A stretch of 64,000 nt of DNA from Phytoseiulus persimilis (Eukaryota; Arthropoda; Arachnida; Mesostigmata; Phytoseiidae). Where the stretch lies: the NCBI GenBank assembly GCA_037576195.1, contig JAQZDE010000063.1, forward strand, positions 62,001 through 126,000, read 5' to 3'. Below the pieces are notes generated by a model that saw only the letters and a list, made by a program, of their open reading frames with translations, was not told the origin of the DNA and did not search any database. How positions within the stretch are numbered: the first letter of the stretch is position 1; each line of letters begins with the position of its first letter. Positions 1-12,618 of the stretch are shown here, piece after piece. Position numbers and translations under genes: made by a program.

Positions 1-389
1 TGCTGAGTTGTGTTTGAAACTCGACTCGAAGTTCCCCGAGATACCGGTGCTGCTACTCGCGAACTGCTGTGATCTGAACTATGCCCGTGAAGTCGATGCT
101 GAAGAAGGTAATGTTTCACGCTGCCAAGGCACGAAATCAAATATTTCCCCAGCAGACTTAATCAATACGCATTCACGATCCACCAGGTCGCGAAGCGTGC
201 CCTTGTTTCGCTGAAGTTTCAGCGGCAGAAGAGAATCCCGAGCATCTGATGTCTGCGGTTGAAGGTCTTTTGAGACGAGTAATGACTCACCGGGAACTGG
301 GTCAACACAAAAGACGACGAAGTATCTCCAACGTGCTCGAGAGTATTTTCGCGTGGAACACCCGTGGCAGTTTCAGCATATCAGTCTAG
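1..389 (+). CDS. Ras-family small GTPase, 3' end
   Basis: Two exons are visible: 1-107 (cut by the window edge) and 187-389, joined in phase 1 across a 79-bp GT-AG intron. The first exon encodes the strand before the guanine-specificity loop (EIPVLLLANCCDLN) and the second the G5 loop (FAEVSAAEE) and last helix (LMSAVEGLLRRVM), followed by a basic tail ending in SISV before TAG. The spacing between the G4 and G5 loops and the REV-x-AEEGRE segment fit the RERG, RASL11 and RGK-like branches of the Ras superfamily. The tail carries no CAAX box, as in those branches, so prenylation is not expected. Oddly the G4 motif reads NCCD where NKxD is normal. The P-loop and switch regions lie upstream of the window, so the exact subfamily cannot be fixed. 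Confidence 0.72.
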
Positions 390-445
390 TCGGAGGACGG
401 GAACGTTTCCGACCATGAGAGGGCGTTGAACGTAGCCGATCGGAT

Positions 446-451
446 AATAAA
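446..451 (+). terminator. poly(A) signal of the Ras-like gene
   Basis: AATAAA, 57 bp after the stop codon of the Ras-like GTPase, on the same strand. Confidence 0.5.
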
Positions 452-2262
452 GTTTTTGTACCCAATACCATGAGTTGAATTCCGTCTTACTCGCACGCAT
501 ACTCCTAGAGTATGTAGATCACCGGGAAGGACCGAAGTTTTCAGATTCCTCATGAGCTCTGTGCCGACCCTCCCCGGAGACAGACGGATTGAATGCGATG
601 GGCTTATAAAGGGCAGCGTTTTATTAGTTCCTTCCGCGATGGAACATCCAAGATCATTCCAGCCATGCTCTTAAGAGACGCGGAAGCAACCAACTTTATT
701 CCTCAATCATGGGACAAGGGCCGGAAATCCAGTCGTATTATTTTGTGATTAGGTTCCTGGCTTCGCTGCAAGCAAACATTATCCTTGCGGCACCGGATCA
801 ACCTTCTCAACTCGAGACAAGACTCCTCGACTCACGGTTCGGGTATTTTTCTTGTGGAACTCTCGCTGATGTGAGCGATAACTGACGGTCTGCTGTCCTC
901 AAATGTTCCAAACGTTCGTCTTCAAGTTGGCAATCCATCCCCGAGGAACTGTGCTCAGCATTGCACAACAGCCCGCTCTGTGATTAGGCCCTGTCGTTGT
1001 CTGATGCGCGGAGATTCGCCTATCATCTTAGGGGAGAAAACCGTCCGGGAAAATGATGAGTGTCAGTGGGAAACTCTCTGCCGAATGCGCTGAACAGACC
1101 GCCAGGGAGGCCAGAGGTATCCGTGAGCTCGATCCAGGAAGGACTCGAGGAACGGTCAATGCCCCCAACCTGAGTGACCGGCAAGTCTCTGGAAGCCCGT
1201 CTGTCTCCTAAGCTCTCTGTCGGCCTTCGGGACAAGCTCCCTCGACCATCGCGACGCTGTATCGGGAGCTCTGCCTTTCGCCGAGCCTGCGAATCTGTAT
1301 CAACTGATCAACAAACTGTATTTTGACTCCCTGTCACGCAACTCGCAATCGTAAGTTACGGCACCCGAAATACATGTCCCGGGACGGGACGGTGGCCCGA
1401 GCCGTCAACGGAGCGGGGGCGAAACAGAGTTATATTCCTTCCCTCGGAAACAAGGAGATCTGTTATCCCACCTGGTCATGGCAAACGGAGTCATTCGAAA
1501 ACTGTCCGCGGCTTCAGAGCGGGAAGGAGGTGTCGCTCTCCGACTTGTGAGGTTCAATGTCCTCCTATTACCCTGGGGCAGTAATATTCCGGGTGCGAGA
1601 CGCAATCATTCGAATCGAGTTGATTCGTGATCAAGTCGCGTCTCACTTCCGCGTAGTTCTTTCCTTCGTTCCTCAGCGTTTGCCTGCGAAACTTCGATCA
1701 GAGGTCTCCGACCGCAGTTGTTGCCGTCATCGCCAGCAGACGTTCCCTCTTGACGTGCGGCTCCGCGGGACGAGCGGGCTATGTCTCTAAGCCATGAGAC
1801 GTGATCGGCCGTCTCTTTGGAGAACACGGTGCTCTGCTAAAAATAGTCGGTTGTGCGCGTAAGCTCACGTCTTGTGAACGCCCTCACGCTGTCGTGACTT
1901 ATTCAGTCACCTAGGGACGACGATCAAGACGTAGATTCACTTTTTGTGCAGACATGATCTCAGCACACCCATTATAACGTGGCTCCGTCAAGGTTCCGAC
2001 ATCCATTCAACTTGTTCTAGTCTGCTCACGGGAATCCTACGGCGCCCTCGGTGTCGATAGGGGTGTGGTCTTCCGTGATTGGATCAAGCGAGCGTTTGAG
2101 TATTCTCTCGCGTTGGCATCATCATAATCGAGAACACCAAGCATGTTATGGCCCCATGGTGGACGAATTCGTTGTATCCGTGGGAGCTCTCCTGCCGCTG
2201 TTCGCCTCGCGGGGGCGGACCTCGCAGAACATTTCTAAGAGAGACGCACGTTACTTACCAAT

Positions 2263-2325
2263 CTCAATATCTAGGAGGCCATTCATGCTTTTGAGAGCTT
2301 CTCCATCGGACGCGTTCACATTGGA
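2263..2325 (-). repeat. short inverted duplicate, copy 1
   Basis: About 63 bp whose reverse complement closely matches 4362-4424. Read on the minus strand it is open and encodes a segment including DGEALKSMNGLLDIEI, followed directly by a consensus splice donor (GGTAAGTAA, around 2255). It may be a small exon of an unrecognised gene or a fragment of a mobile element. Confidence 0.4.
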
Positions 2326-4361
2326 GGCGTTGGAGGTTCATCGGGACTTCTCTTGGTGAGCACTCACGATGGAACGCGAGCCTGGAAAATCGGGTCTCGG
2401 ACGCGTGCTTAGCTTGGGCTCTCAAATTGGCATCAAGCATTCACCGTGGTTGCCAAAACCAGATCTTCATTAAAAAAAATGGACACGCTGAAATGTGGGG
2501 TCACGACACCGCAGTCCCCTGAAGTGGTCTCCGATGCTGGTTCGGTTCCCTAATTTTACTTGCGGAAGTGCGCGCTAGAGCAGCTCAACCCCACGAACGA
2601 GTTATCTGACTCTGTGTGGAGCTATAGTTGAAGCCATCTACTCTGTCACTATTTGCATATAATCTCGGGAGTGCTTGAATACCGCGAACTGCCGCTCATT
2701 CCTAAGAGCCAGGGGAGTGTCAAAGCTAAGCTATGTTGAGTCCTCATTCTCGAGAAATAAAAGACCTTAACTATCAGATAAGGCATGATTCGCAGTGATC
2801 CACAAACTCGGGAACTTTCAGATCGGAGCTGTGGAGCGAGCTTAGGAATAAAGGCGAGCGCCTGATTCACTTCGGTGAAGTCAGTAACCTCCGCGATATG
2901 GTTCTGGTTTGCGTAGCTCGTGGCCCATTGTCGACGCCCACTACAGGGGAGAAAAGAGATCACGGGTTTGATTCACGTGAACGACTCCAACCCAAAGAAA
3001 TCATCGAGAATTTGGCGTGCGAGAGGCTGTCCATGTGTTTTGCAACGACTTGTTGGGGAAGATAGTAGCGCATGAAACTTTTGTGGGGTCAATTTTAGCC
3101 CTCACTCCTGGGAACGCTAGCACATCACGCTCTTCTCCCTATCCTGAAGGCCCACGGGAAAAGGAATACGGGGGTACACGGAAACCAAACGAACATTGGC
3201 TGAGCTTCCACTGTTCGAGAATGGTCGAGAACGACTGGTATGATGTTGATTCAAAATGTGCTTGAATTTTGGCCCAAGCGGATCTAAAACAATTGTGAGT
3301 ACCACGATAGCACATCTCAGTTCAGAATCGGTGGAGCTGAGAGTCATCTGTCGCGTGAGCCCAGTTTTCAACTGAAACGCATCTTGGTCCGCGTCGAAGT
3401 TGGTTCGAATCTCTCGGACTTCCGCGAGACTATCGAAGCCAACAATCTTCGCGATCCGAGCGGTCGCTGTTTCTCACATTGTGTTTTTTTCCAACAAACA
3501 CCCCTCTCAAATAGACGCCTCTCTGTAGTCGACGCTCCCGGCTGGAAAATACTCGACCCGGCGTTTGTTGGGGGGCGATCATGGTTTCCACTTTTTTTTA
3601 ACATACTGCTGCTAATGGTTCTTCCCCGGCGCCGCTCGATAGCTTTGCGGAGACGCATCTCTTCTCGATTCGTTTTCGAAATTCGGTTGGGAATTGGTGA
3701 TTCGAGAGCATTTTGAAGTCGAATCTGCGATTCCTTGTGACCCCCAATTTTGCGAGGCTCGAAAATAGTCAAGTTTAAACCAATCCGCGCCCTTCAAGCT
3801 CCGTTCGATCTGTCTTTGTCCCTATCCCCAATGTGCACCCATACAGCGCGAATTCGACAAAATAACTCACTTGATTTTGGTTTTTTTTTGCAAACGCGCC
3901 CTTGACTCACTGAGGAGGCCGATTTGAAAGATCCTTCCGGCAGAGAGAAGGCTCTTTTTCGAGCAAAGCGCCCGAAACTCGTGGGTTCTCATTCAACATA
4001 TCGACCCTGTACCTACCGATCATTCTTGGATCGCGAACGTCATGATTCGAAGAGGGATACAAGATGAATCGAATGGAACCTGAGCGGCGCCGATCCGACG
4101 GAAATCGACGATTTGTGAGCATGTTGAGGTAAGAGTTCGAGAAAATGCGAAGAGTCGACTTCGATATGCTCTCAAATCATCTACATATTCTCAAGCGACA
4201 GTATGCGTCCAATGGAGAGCCATAGAACGAACAAAGAGAGCCGAAAAAGAACCAACAGTGGCTGACTCATGGCCAAAAGAGCGGCAACCATGATCGTGGC
4301 TCAGGTCACAGCTATCAGTCCGTATATATTTGCATCGAATCGGGCGTAACAAAAATACCCG

Positions 4362-4424
4362 TCCAACGTGAACGCGTCAGATGGAGACGCGCTCAGAAGC
4401 ATGAATGGCCTCCTAGATATTGAG
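4362..4424 (+). repeat. short inverted duplicate, copy 2
   Basis: Partner of the 2263-2325 copy in opposite orientation. In the equivalent frame it encodes DGDALRSMNGLLDIES. Several of the differences between the copies fall at third codon positions. Similarity stops abruptly on both sides. Confidence 0.4.
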
Positions 4425-7400
4425 AGTGGTCGTGTTGAAACTCAAAGTGGATTATTGTTTCAGAGGCAATGATTATTCGATATCTTCGGGGCACGTGAGT
4501 GCTTCAAAACGAATATTCCCTCATCAGAGCTTGGAAAACTGACTGCAATTCACGACGCGTCGCTTCGACATCGAGATCCGGCTGAGCACCGGAGCCTCTC
4601 CTTCCAAGGGAGCAAAAGCCCTGGGAGAACCAGAGCACTCCACTTCATCGAGTGTTCCGAGCTGCTCCGTCTGGCAACTCTGCTCGTCTTTTCCTTCTCC
4701 GCGAACGTCATGGTGTCGACTGCCGACCTTGCTTTGCTCCGCCTAAGTGCTCAGCACGCTAACAGGGAGGCTCTCCTCCAGTTGGGAGGCGCGAGCCGTG
4801 CTAAATACGCGGCTCTATTCATGATCTCCTGAACGGTGACGCACCTCTGAGAGTTCGTGGGTCAGGGTCATTGATGACCTTCTCGTCGGAGCCCGTGCTC
4901 CGGACTGACCCCGATATTCATGAATGCGTCATACAATCTTGGCTCAGGTTGCACCTCCGCTGATTGACTTCGTTCCCACGCGGGTTCCCAGCGATGCCGG
5001 AGAAATCGAAAAAGCTCAAGGGACCAGGGCAAGCATTGGAAAACAGCGTAGCAGGCATTTCTAGCTGGGTTGACGACTCCCTCCCCAAACGAATGCATGA
5101 TGAAACTCTCTTGGGATTTCCTGATCCATTCTGCGAAGTTTATGCGGAAGGGACGGGTCCATATGAGGTCAAGGCCGTACGAGCAGCATGCAAACATGTG
5201 AGCAGGCATCGAGCGACAAATTCCCGAACCGCTCGCCGATGTTCCTACTTCCATTGCTCGTCTCCGCGATTATCAAGCTGACACCAGCTCGCGCATGCCT
5301 TTTCTCGTTCGTCACATTTCCGCTTGGAGTAATTTCGACTGAGAAACCTCATAAGTATTGTGCTTGGGGCTGCTGGATCTTGGCTCCAATGATTCTATGT
5401 TCTCAAGGCAGTGTGTTCTAGTATGAACGCAGCGATCCCTGTCTTAGAATAATGGGGAAAAAACTGACAGATATGTTGCATAGATGTTACAGGCGTTTTC
5501 AGGACCGGAAGTGGGCAGCGATGAAACGTGGGAGAGCGCTCCTCGCAATCAGCATTTCTCATGGGGCCTGCGGAGCCACTCAGATCTGACTGGAAGGATC
5601 GTGGTATCGAGCAATTGCTCAATCAATGTCTCCCATCAGTCGACCATGATGAAAGAAACAGCCGCGAATTATCAGGTATGACCCAAGTTTCCGTAATCGG
5701 CATCGGCGCACAGAATTCGACCCGAATGTCTTCTGAGACTTGTCTCGCTCCGAGTATTCGGAGTTTTCGGACTGGGTATGTGGTATTAGCGCGGAACGTG
5801 GGGAAAAGCCGGATATTCTTGCGCTGAGCAGCCCGCTTGCCTCCAGATCGGGATGCTCGTCACGATTTCACTCGTGCCATAGTTTGTTCCACGGACCTCC
5901 GATCCACTCCAGTCGTATTGTGGTCAAGAAGGAAATGCTCTGGAAAACTCCTTCGGTGCGCGGATGTGCACGTCTGTGCTCATACAAGATACGGAAGCTC
6001 AAGGAAACTTGCCAGAGTTCAGTTGAGCTTTGAAGTCTTATAATCGAATCGAGGATCGGCGCAATTTCGGGGCCATCTCATCGCGAAGAGAGGAACACGC
6101 AGGGGTCAGAAAGACATGTGTTTTTTCCCTTGTTTCAATCGCCCTCGCGCCTAGTTTCCAGAGTGAGACGCGTGGCCCCTCAAGAATATTTCGCAATCTT
6201 CATGGGGTCCCCCAAACAGATGAAGATTGAGAACTTCGAGAGAGGCTGCAAAGTAGGACTGACGATTGGGGCTCGAACTTTTCTTGGTCATTACTTGTCA
6301 CCTTCAGAAACTCGGCGTTGGCCTCATGGAGGACTCTGGAATTTCACGATGTATCCCTGGAATTCGCTTTCGCAACATGAGGAGTCCTTCACAACTGAAA
6401 TAGCCCGGGTTCGGTGTTACGGTGTTGCGCAATGATTGCTGAGCGAAAATGGTGGATACTTCTTAGACTCGTACAAGATTAGCAGGCGTCGAAAGGTCGC
6501 GAATCGTCTCGGTAGACTGAATCCCTCGCTATTAAGAGACCTAATAGCTGGGACTCTGGCATTAGAGTTGCCATGAACTTGCCTTCGTAAGAGAATGTTT
6601 ATCAATTGAAAGTGACTCCGGCTCCATCCTCTGACGTGAAGGGGATCTCCTGCCCTCAAGGACGTCTGGGAGCAATACGACCATGCTTCAATAACCCGAG
6701 GGTCACTTGGTACGAGCCACTTGAGCGAGTGCGGGAGGCGGTGTGCTGCTCGATACAGAATCTCGACTGGTTTTCGCCAGGGCAGAACGGGAATCGACAT
6801 GATAAGGGATTGAGGGATCAGACTTCAGTAACGCGCCGGAGCATAGCCGGTGAACGGTAGAGGGTATCTGTGGTCGTTAGGGAGATCCACCGCACTGTTC
6901 GGGAATGAAACTACGCTCAGACACAAGGAGAAGCGTGGGAAGGATCGCTCCTGACTGTTTTCCACCGAGTGCAGTTGTCGAGGAATAAAGCAGTCGCCTC
7001 AACTTTGACTCCGTGATCGCAGATCGACAAGCAGGTAGCGCCGCCTGGTGACTGACTCCGAAGACTGAGCATCAACATCCCGAGCAGTTCTGTGTTACCA
7101 AAGTCTACGGAAGCTCCGAAAGAGACCGACGATGTCACAATCGTGTGGAAATGTTTCACTGCCAAGACGACTGCCTTTACTGATCCTTGACAATGTTTTG
7201 TTTCCTGGAACATCGGTCAGAGTGCCTGTCAGCTCACCGAAAAGGTATATGTTCACCTTGATTTCGCCTGCATATTCCACGAATTAAGTCGTGGAATCAA
7301 AGCCTGAAACGTGTTCCCGGGTCACGGAACGATACTCTCGCAAAGTCAGAGTGGTCTCAGAGTCCTGGGAATGGGGGGTTGCGGCACGCGGAACGGTCTG

Positions 7401-7967
7401 GGGGACAGTTGCGGCTACGTGACGGTGTAGAATCGTCCTCACGTACGAGCTGTCAGCTGCTTTTTCCCAAGGGGTCGGTGAACCTCGGACTTGTTGAAGC
7501 CGTGAAGAAGACAGGAGCACCCCGTGCTTTCCTGAAAAAAATCTCCCAGCAACGTAGGCGACCCGATGTGGGGCGTTCTATTCTCGAATGACTATTCGGC
7601 TTTGCCGTGTGTACAGTGACTGAACACCCCGTGCGCTACTTGAGTGTTAGAGCTCCGTCATACCTGGAGGAGTGGGATTCCGCCAAGTACGATATACTCT
7701 ATAAAATGCTCGTTCATTCGTCTGTAAGATGCCGAATACCAGTGTGAACAAGGTTACTCCGATAAGCGGGTCAGAAGGCTGAACACTTTTCGTGTGCGAG
7801 CAATTTTCAACCAGTATATCCGGCATCTTTTTCCTCAAGGACTCGCCCAGAATTCCTTCCTGTTGTCACGTTCGCCACTTTTGCAGAAAGTTAGTCCGAT
7901 CGTTCCCGGTTCTCTATTCATTCCCCCGTATTATCAATTGCGGTATTCATGAGTGATTTTATTTCAG

Positions 7968-10900
7968 CGTTCTGATGATCAGGAACCATCTTCTTAACCA
8001 CCACACCATTGGAGGAGCATTCGTTGGAGTGGTCCCGAGAGAATATCCCAAGAAAGAAGTGCGTCCGAGCTCCGGCTACGTCTCTGAAGTTCCTGCTAAC
8101 AAGGGAACTATACGAAGTGTAACACCCAGATTCAAATGAGAAGGTGCCCATTTTGTAGTCCATGTAGGGTCATGTTCAGGCCCGCAGTTGATCGTCTTGA
8201 ATGGGCCCGTGGTTTTTTTCTAGGGAGGTCTGGAATTCCGAGAAGAAGAGGGTCTCCTGCTTCCCAGCGCGGATTGACCCCCCTGATATTGATTGGTGAC
8301 TCGAGTTTTCGACTCCGAATTAGTGACTGATGTGGGGGATACGCATTGAGACGGACTAGGCACTTGTTTCTTCCCCCCTGGATCGTTTGCGACCGGGCGG
8401 CAGCACGATATGACACCTCCTTGCGGTCATGATTGTGGATTAGCTCCTCGATCCACCCTGGTGATAGAATTGCGCACCATCCACTGCGCGTGCGTCGAGT
8501 TGCTTCAGTATAAGAGACGATCATAACTTTGTTGCTGAGTTAGAATTCATGAGATTTGAATTTAGCTACGAATGGAGGGCTCTACTATAGGGCCAGACAG
8601 GATACTAGTCTTGTTCGAAGAACGTCTCATGAGTATGGGTTTAGACGTCCTGAGGACGACGGAAGCAACTCCTAGAGAAACGATGCAAAGAAAAACATCA
8701 ATTACAAGCAAACATATCCTGTAGCATTGCTCTCCCGAGTTTTGTTGATGACACCCAGAGAAACTTTGCATGTGTGAGCGGCATGGTATGGTATGGGCTG
8801 AACAAACTGTTGAACACCATGCCTCATAGGTCACCCAGGATATTGCTTTCAGCTATGAGTTAGGTGGAACAAGATTCACTCGATCTCGCTGTATACCACC
8901 TAGTCCAGTCACTGATTTAGAGTCGAAAACTCGAGTCACTAGTCAGAAATAGGGGAGTCAATCGGCCGAAAAACCGTTTTTTTCCCGAATTTCGGGCTCC
9001 TCGAGAAAAAACCACGGACCCATTCAAGACGATCGACTGCGGGCCCGAACATGGCCCAGCATAGACTACCAAACGGGCGCCCTCTCATTCAAATCTGGGT
9101 GTTACACTTCGTATAGTTCCCTTATAGAGTTGTCCGGATCTGTACCTTGACTTTTTCTTCATTTCTCACATCTACTTTGCAGTCAGGACAAGCCGAAATT
9201 CTGCATCCTGTCGGGACGGCCGGATTGGTTGTGCAGGTGTTGGGTAGCAGTTGGCCCCGTACAACGTACACTTTACAAATCAACGGAGTCTGCAGATTTA
9301 GGTAACGAAAAGCTTTCCCGCAGCTCAGATTCATTGCAGAGCAACGTCCCCGATATCAATCAATGCAAACAAAGAGTTGAATGAAAGCCAAGTTCGACCT
9401 CATTTAGTCTCGACGAGATTGTCCACGAATCGCCGTATCTGATCGGTTCGGTTACCCAGCTGGATCGACTACCAGGAGAAGTTTATTCCGTGACATCGCT
9501 CAACCTAGAAGATCCTTCGGAGCTCGAATTGAGCGAACTGCTGACTGAAACTCGATCTCTCGCGGCGGATCTGATAGAACGTCTGGAGCTCAGCTCTGGC
9601 TCAGCGCAGCGTTACAAGGTGAGCAACAAGCGGGTTAAACTTGCATCAAATCGCCTCGCAGCTAGGCCTGATTTTCGACAATATGGGAAATAGGAGAAAA
9701 TACGAGCCAGGTATGATTTTCCACTATACGGAAAATACGAGAATTAGGCTGTAGTCTTCCGAACACACATCAAATGTGGAGTTCTTTGTATCCTCCATAT
9801 TTTCCGTATCATGGACAATCAGGTCTAATTGCAACCCATTGGGCGAGTGGAACACCGCTGCGTTCTCTAACATGGATGTCTCCGGCCGCAGCGGCTGATG
9901 AACAGCCTGCCGTCGTACGCGCTGCCGGATATCTGCACGTCGATCGTTTCCGCCAGTCACGAAGAGCGGTTAGCGGTTCTCGATGCAGTGCCACTCACGG
10001 ATCGCATTAGGAAAGCGTTGCCGCTGTTGCGGCGACAGATCAACTCGTTGGAAGGCAAAGTCAAGGTCACGAAACACAAGGAAAAAATAATTAGCGGACT
10101 TTCCAAAGATGTGAGAAGGGGGCTCCAGATCGACGACGAAGATATGGAGGACGGGGACGAGATCATGGCCCTCGAGAAGAAGCTCAAATCCAACGAGCTA
10201 CCCGAGCATGCGAAGAAAGCTGCTCTGAAGGAGTTGTCTAGACTGAAGAAAACCCCTCCCCACATGCCGGAGCACGCCATGACCCGCAACTACCTCGAGC
10301 TCCTCGTAGAGCTGCCATGGAGCAAGAGGAGCGTGGAGCACATCGATTTACAGAAGAGTAAACTCGCGTTGGATCACGATCATTTCGGGCTCGAGAAACT
10401 TAAAAAGCGGGTACTCGAATACTTGGCTGTGCGAAAACTCAAATCCCAGATCAAAGGACCCATTTTGTGCTTCGTCGGCCCACCGGGCGTCGGGAAAACC
10501 AGTGTCGGTCGCTCTATAGCTAAGAGTTTGGGTCGAGAGTTCTTTCGAATCTCTCTGGGAGGTGTCTCTGACCAAGCCGACATTCGGGGCCATCGTAGAA
10601 CCTACATCGGTTCGATGCCGGGAAGGATCATCCAAGGATTGAAGTCCGTCGGCGTCAAGAACCCGGTGATCCTGCTCGACGAAATCGATAAAATGGTGAG
10701 TGGCCGGATATGGTTTCGATTTTCTCGTTCAATCGAAACCTGTGGAGCCATCTCCTAATCAGGGAATCCTTCGCGTTCTCAGGCAGCTGGAATCCATGGG
10801 GATCCCGCCGCAGCCCTTCTGGAGGTCCTGGATCCGGAGCAAAACTCGACGTTCACGGATCACTACTTGAATATTTCATTCGATTTGAGCGAGGTTCTGT

Positions 10901-12322
10901 TCATAGCTACCGCGAACACAATTTCCACCGTGCCCGCGGCTCTCCTGGACCGGATGGAACTCATAACAATACCCGGCTATACTCATGAAGAGAAGGAGCA
11001 CATTGCGAGGGATCATCTACTCCCCAAACAGCTCGAGCAACATGGCATCCTGTCTTCCATGTTCGAGCTCACAGACGAGGCGATCAGGAAAATCAGTGAG
11101 TGGATCGGGAAAAACCTCCCTTGTGAACACCACTCAGAGAACCTTGCGTGCCAGATGGAAACTCCCGGTGCCGCGTTCGAACGCTGTGTTATCAGGCGGT
11201 TCTGATTCCAGTTTCCAGCTATACGCGGGAGGCAGGAGTGCGAGCGCTCGAACGTCGTTTGAGCGCAATTTGCCGAGCTGCAGCCGTGAAAATCGTTGAA
11301 GCGAACCCCGACGATCTGAAAGCTGGGCACATCGGCATAGACCAAGAAGTGTTGGAAGAGATTCTAGGACCACCTCTGTTCGAGTTCGACATCGATTCCA
11401 GGTGAGTCAGTCGACAGATCATGCTCATCGGTTGCGGAAAATGCTCTCCACCTAGTTCGAGGTGAAATTCGGCCTTCCCCACTAGATTGGTTCAACCCGG
11501 CGTCGCTATCGGACTGGCTTGGACAACAGTCGGAGGAGAAATCATGTTCGTTGAAGCGTCCAAGATGGGCGGTACCGGTCAGTTGACCCTGACGGGTCAA
11601 TTGGGAGACGTGATGAAAGAATCGGCGACTTTGGCTCTGAATTGGTTGCGTATCAATGCTTCGCGTTTCGACCTGAACCTCGACATCATGGAGGGAACAG
11701 ACATCCACATCCATTTCCCGGCTGGAGCCGTGGAAAAAGACGGACCATCTGCCGGAGTCACGATTGGTAAGTGAGCATCGAGTCTGGACTTGCTTTCCCG
11801 TTTTGCGGTGAATACGGATGATGCTGAAAACCCCTCGCAGTTTGCGGTAGATACCCATCGAATATTACGGGGTGTTTTCTGTATTATCCGTATTTCCGGT
11901 AATACGGAAAATTCGGTCTAATCGAGACAGATAATTTCCTCGAGAGTTAGCCCGATCACATGGGGATGAACTTAATCTTCTTCGTCTCTTTTCCAGTGTG
12001 CGTTCTCGTGTCGTTGTTCACTCAAAGAATCGTAGCTTCCGACGTCGCTATGACAGGCGAAATCACGTTACAAGGCTTGGTGCTGCCCGTCGGTGGAATC
12101 AAGGAAAAAGTGCTGGCCGCGCACCGATGTGGACTGAGCCGCGTCATTCTCCCCCACCGTAATCGCAGGGAGCTCCACGAAATTCCAAGGAACGTGAGAG
12201 AAAATTTGACGTTTCATCTTGTCGGAACCGTAGAAGACGTTTTGCAGGAAGCGTTCGTTGGCGGATTCCCTCTGCTCAGGCCAACTGTATATCACACGCA
12301 GACCGCGATGAGCAAACTATGA
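7968..12322 (+). CDS. LONP2: peroxisomal Lon protease (first exon missing)
   Basis: ATP-dependent AAA+ serine protease of the peroxisomal matrix, degrading damaged matrix proteins and assisting processing. Exons: 7968-8118, 9183-9301, 9408-9618, 9892-10695, 10783-11095, 11212-11401, 11486-11766, 11997-12322; all phases agree. The first three exons give the Lon substrate-binding domain ([34 protein letters not shown]). Exon 4 carries Walker A GPPGVGKT (10477-10500) and Walker B VILLDEID. Exon 7 has the catalytic serine in GPSAGV (codon 11748-11750) and exon 8 the partner lysine in GGIKEK. The protein ends in SKL, the type 1 peroxisome-targeting signal, which separates it from mitochondrial LONP1. 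About 797 residues are visible; the initiating exon was not found. The first visible exon appears to run 18 bp into a transposon that supplies its splice donor. Confidence 0.93.
8101..9123. mobile_element. non-autonomous DNA transposon with long terminal inverted repeats
   Basis: The first and last roughly 120-150 bp are imperfect inverted repeats: the left end AAGGGAACTATACGAAGTGT is matched in reverse complement at 9104-9123, and similarity continues inward through GATCGTCTTGAATGGG and a T-rich run. The 1,023-bp body has no convincing transposase frame, so this is a MITE-like derivative. No clear target-site duplication was found (left flank ...TGCTAAC, right flank ATAGAGT...), so the superfamily is unassigned. 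It sits in the first visible intron of LONP2. Confidence 0.8.
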
Positions 12323-12552
12323 GGTACTTGCGCTGCTTCCGCCGAGGGATCTCTTCGGGAAAGCATCCGAAACGGTCGGAACATCTGGCTCCTCGCAGAA
12401 CTGACCATCCAGGTCCACTCACTGATACCCTCTTCTGTAACATTCGCTCATGTATATATCAATCGTCCAGTGTGATCGACAATGCTGTCCTCCGGAGGTT
12501 GTGATAGGTGATATTGTCCTTGTAATATAATTAAAAGGGTCTCTCCAGGAAA

Positions 12553-12558
12553 AATAAA
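12553..12558 (+). terminator. poly(A) signal of LONP2
   Basis: AATAAA about 230 bp after the LONP2 stop codon. Confidence 0.6.
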
Positions 12559-12582
12559 CTGTTGCTCGTACATATATTCTGG

Positions 12583-12588
12583 TTTATT
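12583..12588 (-). terminator. poly(A) signal of the serine protease
   Basis: TTTATT on the plus strand, i.e. AATAAA on the minus strand, 31-36 bp after the protease stop codon. It lies only 25 bp from the opposite-strand LONP2 signal, so the two 3' ends probably overlap or abut. Confidence 0.55.
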
Positions 12589-12618
12589 CAAGCGGCACGG
12601 GAGTCCCCGCTCGGAAAT

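Larger units (their letters stand above)
452..7967. other. gene-poor stretch before LONP2
   Basis: No reading frame here has both family resemblance and supporting splice sites. The longest open frames (about 130 codons, at 3368-3772, 4868-5254 and 6417-6800, all minus) have no recognisable domain. The missing first exon of LONP2, expected to encode roughly 25 residues and end in phase 2, should lie in this stretch but I could not identify it. One short inverted duplication is listed separately. Confidence 0.5.

Noticed and set aside
9122-9334. Minus-strand Cys-containing frame that looked like a gene split by the 8101-9123 transposon
   Set aside because: The plus strand of the same bases encodes the Lon N-terminal motif and splices in phase with the neighbouring LONP2 exons, so the minus frame is a shadow.
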